The notes under the pieces were generated by a model, which saw only the letters and a list, made by a program, of their open reading frames with translations, was not told the DNA's origin and ran no database searches. 64,000 nt of DNA from Pectinatus cerevisiiphilus (GTDB lineage Bacteria; Bacillota; Negativicutes; Selenomonadales; Selenomonadaceae), in assembly GCF_004341685.1 (NCBI RefSeq), contig NZ_SMAA01000002.1, positions 62,001 to 126,000 of the forward strand, written 5' to 3'. The translations under genes were made by a program, and so were the position numbers. Below are positions 36,763 to 45,764 of the stretch, one piece after another; the first letter of the stretch is position 1, and every line of letters begins with the position of its first letter.

Positions 36763-36857
36763 GTTTTTACCTCGATAAAAAATTGGGTTGTTCGTTTTGG
36801 TCATTTATATTGAAATAATAATTAATTTTATATTAGTGCAGGTAGCAGGCTATATAT

Positions 36858-37388
36858 TTAGAGCATATTTTTACCATAAAAAGAATTTTTCTTTTTATTA
36901 CTTGTAATGGTTTGTTCACCTCTTTCCAAGGCGATTTGGCCGGTGCGGATTATTTCCAGGATGCCATAAGGGTCAAGCAGTCTGGTGAAGGCAAGTACCT
37001 TTTCATCTTGGCCGGTTATTTCAAAAATGAGTGTGGTGGCTTGTACATCGATAACCCGCGCACGGAAAAGTTCGGCGATTTTTAAAATGTCGAGACGGTT
37101 GTTAGCAGAAGATTTCACTTTTATCAATGTCATTCCCCGATATACGGCGTCTTCTGGTTTGTGCAGCTGAACTGCGGCAACGTCGGGAATTTTGCCGAGC
37201 TGTTTAATCATTTGGTCGACGATATGTACTTCGCCGCTGAAAAAGATTGTTATCCGTGAGTATTTAGGTGACTCGGTAATACCGACGGAAAGACTGTCAA
37301 TGTTGAATGCCCTGCGGGAAAACATGCTGACAACACGCAACAGTACACCAGGCTGGTTATTGACTAAAACAGAGAGCGCATGTTTCAT
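36858..37388 (-). CDS. Acetolactate synthase small subunit 2
   Basis: 176 residues with the N-terminal ACT domain ('ALSVLVNNQPGVLLRVVSMF') and the small-subunit C-terminal domain ('GILEIIRTGQIALERG'). AAAGGTGATG precedes the ATG. It is upstream of its presumed large subunit with a 95-base gap. The two small subunits are clearly related but far from identical. Confidence 0.9.
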   Translation of the reverse strand: MKHALSVLVNNQPGVLLRVVSMFSRRAFNIDSLSVGITESPKYSRITIFFSGEVHIVDQMIKQLGKIPDVAAVQLHKPEDAVYRGMTLIKVKSSANNRLDILKIAELFRARVIDVQATTLIFEITGQDEKVLAFTRLLDPYGILEIIRTGQIALERGEQTITSNKKKNSFYGKNML

Positions 37389-37578
37389 AGATTACATCAC
37401 CTTTGGGAAATTAATGGTATTGCTAATTAATTAATTCATATAAAAATCATATATTAGTATATAATTTTACATTAATAATAAACAAAAATCCAGATAAAAG
37501 TGAATAAAATTAATATTTTTGTTTATGAATTATGGATTTTTCAAAGGGAAATATGATAATCGCAATAAAAATGATAGC

Positions 37579-38457
37579 TTATCTTCGGGTTAATATAAAT
37601 ATTGTACTGACGATTAATATGCTGCCTATTATTTCAGGCAGGCCAAAGACAACATGCATAAAGAGGACTGATAATAATACTGAGGAAAATGGTTCAATGG
37701 AAGCCAGCGAACCGACCTCTGTCGGGTATAGATACTTGGTGCTTTCTATATAAGCCCAAAAAGATATGACAGTACCGCAGACTATCACGAAAAGCAAAGC
37801 CACTGCTGCTTTTAAGTCAAAGATACCGCTAAAGTCAAAAGGAGATTGGAAAAAAGCAAGCAGAAAGCCACCGAAAAACATACCCCAGCCGACAACAAGT
37901 GAGGAGCGGTATGTTTTGAGCATATTCCTCGGCTGCAAAGTATATAGTGCAGATGCAAAAGCTGAAATCAGTCCCAAAAACAAAGCTTCCCGGGAGATAG
38001 CCAAGGTATGGAGGGAACCCTTGGTGGCGAGCAGAAAAGTCCCGGTGATGGCCATCAGGATGCATAATAATTCCCTGAACATGGGTTTGCGTTTTTCGGT
38101 GATTAATATATAGATGAGGATTACTATCGGCATGAGATACTGCAAGATAGTAGCTGTGGCAGCGTTACTGTATAAAATAGTGGAAATAAAAGTAAATTGG
38201 GTACCGAGCATACCAAACATGCTGAAGATGATTATGTCACGGACGCTTTTTCCTTGCCAGATAGATAAAGTTTTGCCATGATAAATAAGTTTGTCTACTG
38301 CTAGTAGAATAATACCGGCACATATCAGCCTGACACATGTCAGCCATGCCGTATTAAACATTTTTTCATGCAGCAGATATTGCATTACTACACCTGTAGC
38401 TCCCCAAAAAGTGGTTCCCAAAATAATTAAAAGGAACCCTTTAACCCTATTGCTCAT
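37579..38457 (-). CDS. EamA/DMT-family transporter
   Basis: 292 residues, about ten membrane segments in two EamA repeats (the first opens 'LLIILGTTFWGATGVVM', the second near residue 160). DMT carriers export amino acids or metabolites; the substrate is unknown. Its position beside the ilv genes could suggest amino-acid export, but that is weak. The ATG at 38457 is preferred over an in-frame ATG at 38505 because AAAGGAGAA precedes it. It is transcribed divergently from the thi operon. Confidence 0.85.
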   Translation of the reverse strand: MSNRVKGFLLIILGTTFWGATGVVMQYLLHEKMFNTAWLTCVRLICAGIILLAVDKLIYHGKTLSIWQGKSVRDIIIFSMFGMLGTQFTFISTILYSNAATATILQYLMPIVILIYILITEKRKPMFRELLCILMAITGTFLLATKGSLHTLAISREALFLGLISAFASALYTLQPRNMLKTYRSSLVVGWGMFFGGFLLAFFQSPFDFSGIFDLKAAVALLFVIVCGTVISFWAYIESTKYLYPTEVGSLASIEPFSSVLLSVLFMHVVFGLPEIIGSILIVSTIFILTRR

Positions 38458-38582
38458 TAAAATAATATTCTCCTTTTGTAATGTTATGATGAAATCTTTA
38501 ATCATTTTAAGCTATTTCCATTAAATCTTTCAAGTATAACGGGAAAAACGAATAATATGGTAATAAGGAAATAAACATATAT

Positions 38583-38611
38583 TTGACAAAATTATTTAAC
38601 CGTTTTAAAAT
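38583..38611 (+). promoter_or_regulatory. Promoter of the thi operon
   Basis: TTGACA at 38583-38588, 17-bp spacer, TAAAAT at 38606-38611, about 20 bases before the riboswitch. Confidence 0.75.
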
Positions 38612-38633
38612 ACAAGCTGTAATTGAATATGAA

Positions 38634-38720
38634 ACGAGGGAGCCTATAAAATAGGCTGAGAAAGGGCTGTGAGCACCTGACCTTTGACCTGATCGGGATA
38701 ATGCCTGCGTAGGGAGTTTG
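38634..38720 (+). ncRNA. TPP riboswitch (THI box)
   Basis: AGGGAGCC..GGCTGAGA and the conserved CCTTTGACCTGATCGGGATA, ATGCCTGCGTAGGGA occur in order. It sits in front of thiS and should shut the operon off when thiamine pyrophosphate is present. Confidence 0.96.
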
Positions 38721-38734
38721 TTTTTGAATGCGTA

Positions 38735-38771
38735 ACGTCTATCCTGGTCAGGGTAGGCGTTTTATTTTTTT
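38735..38771 (+). terminator. Terminator of the TPP riboswitch
   Basis: ACGTCTATCCT pairs with AGGGTAGGCGT (two G-U pairs) around a short loop and is followed by TTTATTTTTTT. Confidence 0.85.
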
Positions 38772-38786
38772 ATGGGGTGATAGAAT

Positions 38787-38993
38787 TTGCAGATTTTTAT
38801 TAATGGAAAGAAGACGCAGCTGGAGGAGGGGACTTCACTTCAATCAGTGATGGAAAAAAAGGCAATGTCTGGCGGACGGGCTGTAGCTGAGCTGAATGAG
38901 CAGATAATTGCGAAGGAAGTCTGGCCGAAGACTGCACTGAAAGAAAATGATATGCTGGAAATTGTTACATTTATGGGAGGGGGTTCCAAATGA
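38787..38993 (+). CDS. thiS: Thiamine sulfur-carrier protein ThiS
   Basis: 68 residues, ubiquitin-like, ending in GGGSK. Active ThiS ends Gly-Gly, so the tail 'MGGGSK' extends two residues past the Gly-Gly; this is seen in some homologues, which may be processed, or it may simply be family variation. Start TTG at 38787 after GGGGTGAT. Overlaps thiG by four bases. No thiF is in the operon, so activation must come from elsewhere. Confidence 0.88.
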   Translation: MQIFINGKKTQLEEGTSLQSVMEKKAMSGGRAVAELNEQIIAKEVWPKTALKENDMLEIVTFMGGGSK

Positions 38994-39787
38994 TAAACAA
39001 ATTAGAAGCCGATTCTTTGAAAATCGGCAAAGAAACTTTAAAGAGCAGACTTTTTATAGGTACCGGTAAGTTCTCCAATAATAAAAAAATGCCGGAAATT
39101 ATTCATGCGGGGAATGCTTCTGTTGTAACGGTGGCTTTGAGAAGGGTAGACCAGAAATCGACAGAAGAAAATATTCTTGATAATATTCCCAAGGATGTTA
39201 TTTTGATGCCTAATACATCAGGGGCCAGAACAGCCAAAGAAGCTATTCGGATAGCCCATTTAGCCAAAGCAATGGGTTGCGGCGATTGGATAAAAATAGA
39301 AGTTATTTCTGACAACCGCTATCTTTTGCCTGATAACCAGGAAACATTGCTGGCGACAGAAGCCTTGGTCAAAGAAGGCTTTACTGTACTGCCGTACATA
39401 AGTCCGGAATTGATGACGGCAAAACGGTTGGAAGATGCAGGCGCTGCTGCGGTAATGCCTTTTGCTGCACCAATAGGATCAAACAGGGGACTTAGGACGA
39501 AAGAACTGGTCCAAATATTAATTGACGAAATAGATGTGCCAATCATTGTTGACGCAGGGATAGGCAGACCATCTGAAGCTGCTGAATGTATGGAAATGGG
39601 GGCAGCAGCGGTCTTGGTAAATACAGCTGTGGCTACAGCAGGAAATCCGCTCAAAATGGCAGAAGCTTTTTCATTGGCCGTTGCGGCGGGAAGAACAGCA
39701 TTTTTGGCGGGAACGGGACGCGTTTTGTCCGCAGGGGCAAGTGCGTCTTCACCACTTACAGGTTTTTTGCGTAAGGAGGAAGCATGA
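38990..39787 (+). CDS. thiG: Thiazole synthase ThiG
   Basis: 265 residues, TIM barrel. '[14 protein letters not shown]' near the N-terminus, '[11 protein letters not shown]', and '[21 protein letters not shown]' (two strands near 185) are the family landmarks. It forms the thiazole phosphate from DXP, dehydroglycine and ThiS thiocarboxylate. Coupled by overlap to thiS and followed within two bases by thiH. Confidence 0.95.
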   Translation: MINKLEADSLKIGKETLKSRLFIGTGKFSNNKKMPEIIHAGNASVVTVALRRVDQKSTEENILDNIPKDVILMPNTSGARTAKEAIRIAHLAKAMGCGDWIKIEVISDNRYLLPDNQETLLATEALVKEGFTVLPYISPELMTAKRLEDAGAAAVMPFAAPIGSNRGLRTKELVQILIDEIDVPIIVDAGIGRPSEAAECMEMGAAAVLVNTAVATAGNPLKMAEAFSLAVAAGRTAFLAGTGRVLSAGASASSPLTGFLRKEEA

Positions 39788-39788
39788 T

Positions 39789-40901
39789 ATGCCCGCTAAA
39801 TCATATTTGGAAGAAAAGCAGCAGTATAATGGCTTAGATTTCGCTGATTTTTTTAAGAAAGTAACTGATGATGATATATTGCGGGTTTTGGTTAAAGATA
39901 AGATAACACGCATGGATTTTTTGAAGCTGCTTTCACCGATAGCACAAAAGCATTTGGAAGAAATGGCACAGCGGTCTCGCCGTGATACCATAAGAAATTT
40001 CGGTTATACTATGCAGCTGTTTACACCTATGTATATTGCCGATTATTGTGATAATTTTTGCGTGTATTGCGGATTTAACCATAATAATAATATCAACCGC
40101 CGCTGCCTGACGATGGATGAGATTGCTAAAGAAGCAGAAAATATCGCGCAAACAGGCTTGAAAAATATTTTGGTTCTGACGGGTGAATCAATCAAATATA
40201 GTCCAGTCGATTATATTTTGGAAGCAGTAAAGGTATTGCGGAAGTATTTTGACAGTGTATCTATCGAAGTTTATTCCTTTTCGCAAGAGGATTATGTACG
40301 TGCAGTAGAAGCTGGTGTAGATGGGATGACGATGTTCCAGGAATGCTATAATAAAGATATTTATCGTACGCTGCACCCGGGCGGGCCTAAGGCAAATTAT
40401 GAATATCGGCTGGATGCGCCGGAACGCGCTTGTAAAGCAGGGCTGCGCAATGTGAATGTCGGTGCCTTGCTGGGTCTTAATGAATGGCGGGAAGAAGCAT
40501 TCTTTACAGGCGTCCATGCGGATTATCTGCAACATAAATATAAGGATGTGGAAATTGCCGTTTCTACACCGAGGATGCGTCCTTGCTCAGCCGGTTATGC
40601 CCCACGTTCAATTGTAGAAGATATAGATTTGGTACAGTATATAACGGCACTGCGTATTTTCCTGCCGCGTGCAGGCCTTACCTTATCAACAAGAGAAAGA
40701 CCGCAGATGAGAGATCATCTCGTGAAAATGGGAATTACAAAGATATCTGGCGGCGTGACAGTTGCTGCGGGTGGACATACCAAAGGCGACGATGACGGCC
40801 AGTTTGAGATATCTGATCCGCGCTCGGTAGCGCAGATGGCACAGATGCTTTATGCCGAAGGTTACCAGCCTGTCTATAAAGATTGGCAGACACTTATTTA
40901 A
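39789..40901 (+). CDS. thiH: 2-iminoacetate synthase ThiH (radical SAM)
   Basis: 370 residues. CDNFCVYC near residue 86 is the CX3CX2C cluster motif, followed by 'GFNHNN'. It cleaves tyrosine to dehydroglycine and p-cresol for ThiG; as an anaerobic ThiH it fits an anaerobe that lacks ThiO. The ATG at 39789 was chosen because AGGAGGAAGC precedes it; the reading frame extends 108 bases further upstream inside thiG without a ribosome site. Confidence 0.93.
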   Translation: MPAKSYLEEKQQYNGLDFADFFKKVTDDDILRVLVKDKITRMDFLKLLSPIAQKHLEEMAQRSRRDTIRNFGYTMQLFTPMYIADYCDNFCVYCGFNHNNNINRRCLTMDEIAKEAENIAQTGLKNILVLTGESIKYSPVDYILEAVKVLRKYFDSVSIEVYSFSQEDYVRAVEAGVDGMTMFQECYNKDIYRTLHPGGPKANYEYRLDAPERACKAGLRNVNVGALLGLNEWREEAFFTGVHADYLQHKYKDVEIAVSTPRMRPCSAGYAPRSIVEDIDLVQYITALRIFLPRAGLTLSTRERPQMRDHLVKMGITKISGGVTVAAGGHTKGDDDGQFEISDPRSVAQMAQMLYAEGYQPVYKDWQTLI

Positions 40902-41005
40902 TTAATCGTAAATATTTGCAGGAATATCCTGTCTGTATGCGAAATAGTTATATGATGCATGATTAGAGCATTCATCGTACAATGTACCCACACAGGAGGA
41001 TATTT

Positions 41006-41665
41006 ATGAATCTAAGAGCAGGCATGGAATCTTTTTTTAACACAGGAATTTATGGGATAACTGCTGAAAAGGTATCAAACGGACGTAATAATATTGAAGT
41101 GGTTCGTGAGATGCTGGATGGTGGTATTAAATTTATTCAGTATCGTGAAAAAGAAAAAGACGCCCTTTCTCGTTATGAAGAATGTCTTATTTTGCGTGAT
41201 ATGGTAAAACAGGCTGGCGGTGTTTTTATCATTGATGACTTTATAGATTTGGCGATAGCAGTCAATGCTGATGGAGTTCATATCGGGCAATCTGATCTGC
41301 CGCCGAATGTCGTTCGCAAAATGCTCGGCAATGGCAAGCTGATTGGTTTGTCCACTCATAGTGTGGAAGAATTGGATCGGGCAAATGAGCTAAAAAAATA
41401 TATTGATTATATAGGGGTCGGACCTATACATGCAACACCCACTAAAAAGGAAGCTGTTCCAGTCGGTTTTAGTTACCTGGATTATGCAGTAAAAAATTCG
41501 CAGCTGCCGCTTGTTGCAATTGGCGGTATAAAAGAACATAATATTGATGAAATAATTGATGCAGGGGTTAAAACAGTAGCAGTAGTCAGTGATATTGTGG
41601 GAGCAGATAATATAAAGAATAAAGTGCAAAGACTGCGGAAAAAAATATTTCCCGATATTTTTTGA
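41006..41665 (+). CDS. thiE: Thiamine-phosphate synthase ThiE
   Basis: 219 residues. 'GITAEKVSNGRN', 'FIQYREKEKD', 'HIGQSDLPPNVVRKML' and 'GVGPIHATPTK' match the family. It joins thiazole phosphate and HMP pyrophosphate. Start ATG at 41006 after AGGAGG; 104 bases from thiH. thiC and thiD are not in the window. Confidence 0.93.
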   Translation: MNLRAGMESFFNTGIYGITAEKVSNGRNNIEVVREMLDGGIKFIQYREKEKDALSRYEECLILRDMVKQAGGVFIIDDFIDLAIAVNADGVHIGQSDLPPNVVRKMLGNGKLIGLSTHSVEELDRANELKKYIDYIGVGPIHATPTKKEAVPVGFSYLDYAVKNSQLPLVAIGGIKEHNIDEIIDAGVKTVAVVSDIVGADNIKNKVQRLRKKIFPDIF

Positions 41666-41678
41666 GTTTTGTATTTTA

Positions 41679-41723
41679 TAACGAAAGACGGATTGCTGAG
41701 TTTGGGCAATCCGTCTTTCGTTA
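41679..41723 (+). terminator. Strong hairpin after the thi operon
   Basis: An 18-bp perfect stem TAACGAAAGACGGATTGC and its complement, loop of nine bases. The 3' side has no long T-run (ATGGAAAA), so termination may be only partial and the ABC genes could receive read-through. Confidence 0.6.
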
Positions 41724-41774
41724 TGGAAAAAGAAATTTCTGCCCATAATTGTAAAGTCAACGGAGGAATAATAC

Positions 41775-42611
41775 ATGCAAGCAGCTGTATCAGCAGAAAA
41801 TATTGCTGTCGGGTATGATGATCGTATTATATTAAAAAATTTTAATGCAGAGATAGCCGCAGGCCAATTTGTTGGGATTATTGGATGTAATGGTTCGGGG
41901 AAAAGTACATTGCTGAAAGCATTGCGGGGACTGCATCCTGTAAAAACAGGCACAATAAGTTATTTCGGCCATGATATAGCTTCCTTAAGTGCCCGGCAGG
42001 CAGCCCAAATGGCAGCCTATATGCAGCAGAGCACGCATATAGAGTTTAATTATACAGGTAAAGAGGTCGTTTTATCGGGACGGTATCCGCATTTAAAATG
42101 GTGGCAAAGAGAAAACGCACAGGATGAAGAGCTGGTGCAGGCATGTATGGAATATACAGGAACAGGAAATTTACAGGATGTGCCTGTAAATGAAATTTCC
42201 GGCGGGCAAAGGCAGCGGATTTTTCTTGCAAAAATTTTAGCGCAGATGACACCTATCTTATTTATGGATGAACCTACGGCGGGGCTGGATATGGTTTATC
42301 AGGAAGAAATTTTCCGTTTTACAAAAGAACTGGCGCAAAATGGCAAGACCATATTGATGGTTGTACACGAGTTAAATTTGGCAGCCAGATATTGTGATAG
42401 AATATTATTGCTGGGAGAAGGGAAGTTGCTTGCTGATGGAGCTCCGGCAACTGTCTTTACAGAAGAAATACTGAGCCGTGCATATCATGCTGACGTACAG
42501 ATTGTGAAAAATCCATTGACCAGTAATTTGGAAATCACTACGCGGACAAATATTACGATTGAAAAGAAGGGTGAGGCTCTCTTAAAGCAAATTTGCGGTC
42601 AAGGGCAATGA
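41775..42611 (+). CDS. ABC transporter ATP-binding protein, corrinoid/iron-complex type
   Basis: 278 residues. Walker A GCNGSGKST (about 37-45), signature 'ISGGQRQRI' (about 144), Walker B 'ILFMDEPTAGLD' (about 162). The type is FhuC/BtuD/FecE. Its partners are the lipoprotein at 43685 and the FecCD permease at 45849. Whether the cargo is a corrinoid or an iron complex is not decided by this protein; see the TIM-barrel neighbour. Confidence 0.88.
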   Translation: MQAAVSAENIAVGYDDRIILKNFNAEIAAGQFVGIIGCNGSGKSTLLKALRGLHPVKTGTISYFGHDIASLSARQAAQMAAYMQQSTHIEFNYTGKEVVLSGRYPHLKWWQRENAQDEELVQACMEYTGTGNLQDVPVNEISGGQRQRIFLAKILAQMTPILFMDEPTAGLDMVYQEEIFRFTKELAQNGKTILMVVHELNLAARYCDRILLLGEGKLLADGAPATVFTEEILSRAYHADVQIVKNPLTSNLEITTRTNITIEKKGEALLKQICGQGQ

Positions 42612-42639
42612 CTGGTAAAATACTGCTAAAGAAAGTAGA

Positions 42640-42670
42640 TTGACAATATATAAACTATATACTTTATAAT
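42640..42670 (+). promoter_or_regulatory. MerR-type promoter 1 (19-bp spacer)
   Basis: TTGACA at 42640-42645, spacer of exactly 19 bp, TATAAT at 42665-42670, with a dyad of arms TATAAA and TTTATA around CTATATAC over the spacer. The long spacer with a central dyad is typical of promoters activated by MerR-family proteins. The expected start lies only about 8-10 bases before the next ATG. Confidence 0.75.
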
Positions 42671-42685
42671 TAAATAGAGATTAAT

Positions 42686-43657
42686 ATGAAAAATTTATTA
42701 AATTATTGTGCGATTGAATGGTACGAAGATGATCTGGTTAAAAATGGATTTACGTTGGATGAATATTTGCGAAAATATGATTTCGCTGGAATAGAACAAT
42801 TCTTTTATAATACATATATCCCTATGTCACGCTATCAACATGATACTGTGGGTGGGCATTTGGCATATTGGGCATATTGGCTTGACCTCTGGGAAAATAA
42901 TGTCGACAATATGAGAAGCCAATTTATAAGTGAACAGGAAAAATGTTCTTATTTTGGTGGTGCTAAAAATAAGGATGAGTGGCTGTCTGTAATCAGGGAA
43001 AATATTAATATCGCACTGTCGCAAAAACCGGAGTATCTGGTATGGCATGTTGCCGAATGCAATTTAGCGGATATATATACATTTTCCTTCAGGCATAGCG
43101 ATGAAGAAATCGTTAAAGCAGCGGCAGAAGTCTTTAACTGCGTAGCTGATATTATTCCCGACAACGTGCTGGTGCTTTTTGAAAATTTGTGGTGGCCTGG
43201 ATTGCGACTGCTGGATAAAAATGTTGTACATAAATTTTTTTCCCTTATAAAAAAGGCAAATGTCGGTATTATGCTTGATACTGGGCATTTGCTCAATACT
43301 AATGACCAACTTGAAAATGAACAACAGGCAATAGAATACATATTGATGAGACTTGACGCATTAGGTATGGAGGCAGAAAGAATAAAAGGAATCCATTTAA
43401 ACTATTCTCTTTCTGGTGAATATCAGCGGTCTTTTAAACATCATATTCCGGAAAATATAGATGAAAAAATATTGACAGAACATGTTGTGGCTATAGACCA
43501 ACATCGGCCTTTTACACAAAATGGAGTAAGAAGGATATTAGAAAAGATAAAACCGGAATATCTTGTACATGAACTCAACTATAAAGATTTTTCCCAATTG
43601 GATGAACTTTTGGCAGCACAATTGGCGGCATGTGGTTTATTTAATATTGAAGCATAA
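42686..43657 (+). CDS. TIM-barrel (AP endonuclease 2/xylose-isomerase-like) protein, CbiR-like candidate
   Basis: 323 residues. Metal-ligand patterns of this superfamily are visible: 'FENLWWPG' (about 169), 'MLDTGHLLN' (about 197), 'GIHLNYS' (about 236) and 'VHELNY' (about 300). The superfamily includes sugar isomerases and the cobamide-remodelling hydrolase CbiR, which removes the lower ligand of pseudocobalamin. Because it sits inside a BtuFCD-like ABC operon of a genome with riboswitch-controlled B12 receptors, a cobamide-salvage role is proposed; this is inference. A sugar-phosphate isomerase role is the alternative. Weak ribosome site (GAGA) and a near-leaderless mRNA are predicted. Confidence 0.65.
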   Translation: MKNLLNYCAIEWYEDDLVKNGFTLDEYLRKYDFAGIEQFFYNTYIPMSRYQHDTVGGHLAYWAYWLDLWENNVDNMRSQFISEQEKCSYFGGAKNKDEWLSVIRENINIALSQKPEYLVWHVAECNLADIYTFSFRHSDEEIVKAAAEVFNCVADIIPDNVLVLFENLWWPGLRLLDKNVVHKFFSLIKKANVGIMLDTGHLLNTNDQLENEQQAIEYILMRLDALGMEAERIKGIHLNYSLSGEYQRSFKHHIPENIDEKILTEHVVAIDQHRPFTQNGVRRILEKIKPEYLVHELNYKDFSQLDELLAAQLAACGLFNIEA

Positions 43658-43684
43658 TTTTTAGCAAAGAAGAGGAAATAACCG

Positions 43685-44689
43685 GTGGGACAAATACAAA
43701 AGACGAGAAAAATATTTTACATTTTGGCCGTAATAACGATATGCAGTTTTTTTATTGCAGGGTGTGCCCCAAAAACTGCGCCTGAAAAATCCGCACAAAG
43801 CGCATATTCGGTGGTTGATAGCCACGGGACAAAAGTCGATTTTGCCAAAAAGCCACAAAAAGTTATTACACTTTCTATGAGCACTGATGAAATTGTCCTG
43901 GGGTTGGTTAAACCAGACAAACTTATAGCCGTAAACTATCTTTTGGACGATCCGGTGAGTTCTAACATTCCAGAGCTTGCACAACAAATTCCGACAAAGA
44001 TAAAAGATCCTTCTGCGGAAGAAATTTTTGCGATGAAACCGGATTTAGTAATAATTCCTGATTGGAATAATATTGAAATAGCTGATAATCTTCGAGATCT
44101 TGGCTTGAATGTTGTGATCGTGCCTGGGGCAAAAAATATTGATGAAGTAAAAACTTCAATACAGCTCATTGCAGATTCTTTAGGAGAACATGAAAAAGGA
44201 ACAGCGCTTATTGCGCTTATGGATAATAAAATTAGTGAGATACAAGATAAAGTTGCCAAAATACCACAGGCAGATAGGAAGAAAGTTGTTATTCTTTCTC
44301 TTATGCCCGGTTATGGGGGAATCGGTTCCTCCTTTGATGACTTGTGCAAGTATGCGGGAGTTACAAATGGCATGGCTGAGGCCGGGCTGCAAAATGGGCA
44401 AGCGATTAGTAAAGAAGAATTGGTAAAGATTAATCCTGATGTTTTATTCTTGCCTAGTTATACAGACCACGATTCCATTGATGCAAAAGCACGCGATGAA
44501 AAATATCTTGATGATCCCGCTCTGCAAGTGATCAATGCGGTTAAAAATAATCAGCTTATTTATCCGCGTGAAGGGTATCTGTATTCTGTTTCGCAGAATA
44601 TCGTTTTTGGTATCCAGGAGATCGATCGTTGCGTTTATGGTAGTGACTTTGATTTTCCTGATAAAACGCATTTATCTGTGGCTGAGTAA
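43685..44689 (+). CDS. Periplasmic-binding lipoprotein, corrinoid/iron-complex ABC transporter
   Basis: 334 residues. Start GTG at 43685 after GAGG. Signal peptide with lipobox 'FFIAGC' (lipidated Cys near 27), so it is anchored to the inner membrane face or cell envelope. BtuF/FhuD-type fold: 'VITLSMSTDEIVLGL', 'DPSAEEIFAMKPDLVIIPDW' and 'INPDVLFLPSY'. It delivers the ligand to the permease. It lies 27 bases after the TIM-barrel gene. Confidence 0.88.
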   Translation: MGQIQKTRKIFYILAVITICSFFIAGCAPKTAPEKSAQSAYSVVDSHGTKVDFAKKPQKVITLSMSTDEIVLGLVKPDKLIAVNYLLDDPVSSNIPELAQQIPTKIKDPSAEEIFAMKPDLVIIPDWNNIEIADNLRDLGLNVVIVPGAKNIDEVKTSIQLIADSLGEHEKGTALIALMDNKISEIQDKVAKIPQADRKKVVILSLMPGYGGIGSSFDDLCKYAGVTNGMAEAGLQNGQAISKEELVKINPDVLFLPSYTDHDSIDAKARDEKYLDDPALQVINAVKNNQLIYPREGYLYSVSQNIVFGIQEIDRCVYGSDFDFPDKTHLSVAE

Positions 44690-44712
44690 GATGATAAATA
44701 ATATATATAAGT

Positions 44713-44742
44713 AAAAAAACTGCCTAAATGGCAGCTTTTTTT
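44713..44742. terminator. Bidirectional terminator between the binding protein and MerR genes
   Basis: AAAAAACTGCC / GGCAGCTTTTTTT stem with a TAAAT loop, overlapping the last codons of the convergent merR-type gene. Confidence 0.88.
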
Positions 44743-45575
44743 ATGCTCTTTACACGCAGGATAATTTTGTTTATGTAGTGCTCAACGTCGTCAGTCACCC
44801 AATGGTTTTGCACAGGGGCAACAAAAATATTGCCTATTGGTTCGAGTCCGTTTACATGCATGAAGTTTTGCAGGATTGTCATTATTTTATGTATTTTTTG
44901 GTAATATGAACCTTGGAAAGAGAGTTTTAGATAAAGACCAGCTGGACGTATGTAAGTATTATCTACCGATAGCTTTGAGTCATTGTCATACACTGAATAG
45001 AAGGCAGCGGCTTTATTTGGCCTGTCGTTAAAAAATTCATTGCCGTCAACCATCCAGCCCACAGTTTTTTGTTTAAATTGGCCTTCGGAAAATACGTTGT
45101 AGACATGGCGCGCAATCATTTTTATTAAAGCCTTGTCTTTAATGTTTTTGCCTATAGGAGTCAGACATAGCGGCTTACTTGATTCATAAGTTAAAAAAAT
45201 TTGATTTAGTATGACGTTATGTAATTGTTCTGTATTTTCCTTAACACGCAGTATATTTTGATGAAGCTTTTCCATAAAGGCGATTGTTGAAAGGCATTCT
45301 TCATCTTTTTCTGCAAGTAGTTTTATAAAAGTGTCAGGAGATTTGTTTGTTATGTATTCTTTAATTCTGGCGATGGGAATATCAAGCTTGCGTAGATTAA
45401 GTATAATTTCCAAAGTAAGATATTGGCTTATGGCATAATGCCTGTAACCGTTGCTGCTGATAAACGCTGGTTTTAAAAGGCCTATTTTGTCATAATATAA
45501 AAGTGTTTGTTTGGGAATTTTGTAGAGGCTTGATAACTCACCGCTTGTAAAGTAATCATTACAATTTTTGTCCAT
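44724..45575 (-). CDS. MerR-family regulator with effector-binding C-terminus
   Basis: 283 residues. N-terminal MerR winged helix (about 8-80: 'FTSGELSSLYKIPKQTLLYYD', then 'YRHYAISQYLTLEIILNLR'), coiled region (80-130), and a C-terminal domain (about 140-283) like the GyrI/BmrR ligand-binding fold. Start ATG at 45575, 13 bases after GGTAGG, rather than the in-frame ATG at 45590. It lies between the binding-protein and permease genes in the opposite direction. Three promoters around it have 19-bp spacers with similar dyads, so it is the likely activator; the ligand is unknown. Confidence 0.85.
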   Translation of the reverse strand: MDKNCNDYFTSGELSSLYKIPKQTLLYYDKIGLLKPAFISSNGYRHYAISQYLTLEIILNLRKLDIPIARIKEYITNKSPDTFIKLLAEKDEECLSTIAFMEKLHQNILRVKENTEQLHNVILNQIFLTYESSKPLCLTPIGKNIKDKALIKMIARHVYNVFSEGQFKQKTVGWMVDGNEFFNDRPNKAAAFYSVYDNDSKLSVDNTYIRPAGLYLKLSFQGSYYQKIHKIMTILQNFMHVNGLEPIGNIFVAPVQNHWVTDDVEHYINKIILRVKSIKKAAI

Positions 45576-45657
45576 TATTACACCTACCAATGATTAAGTT
45601 ATCATATTTTATGATAACTTGTTAGCTCAAAATATACAAGAATAGTGAAAGAAATAA

Positions 45658-45688
45658 TTGACAATACATTTGCTATATAGTTTATCCT
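45658..45688 (+). promoter_or_regulatory. MerR-type promoter 2 (19-bp spacer)
   Basis: TTGACA at 45658-45663, 19-bp spacer, TATCCT at 45683-45688. The spacer ends in GCTATATAGTT, nearly the same as promoter 3. Confidence 0.75.
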
Positions 45689-45764
45689 TTATAAGTATTT
45701 ATAGTTTTTGGTTATGAAAGGATATGGTATACTGATCGGTATGCAGTGTAGCTTTTAAAAGCAA

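Noticed and set aside
37389-37578. T-box or leader-peptide attenuator before the ilv genes
   Set aside because: No T-box core, no run of Val/Leu/Ile codons and no terminator were found; the region is only AT-rich.
41666-41774. Cobalamin or other riboswitch before the ABC importer
   Set aside because: The space is too short and contains only the 18-bp hairpin; no aptamer landmarks are visible.
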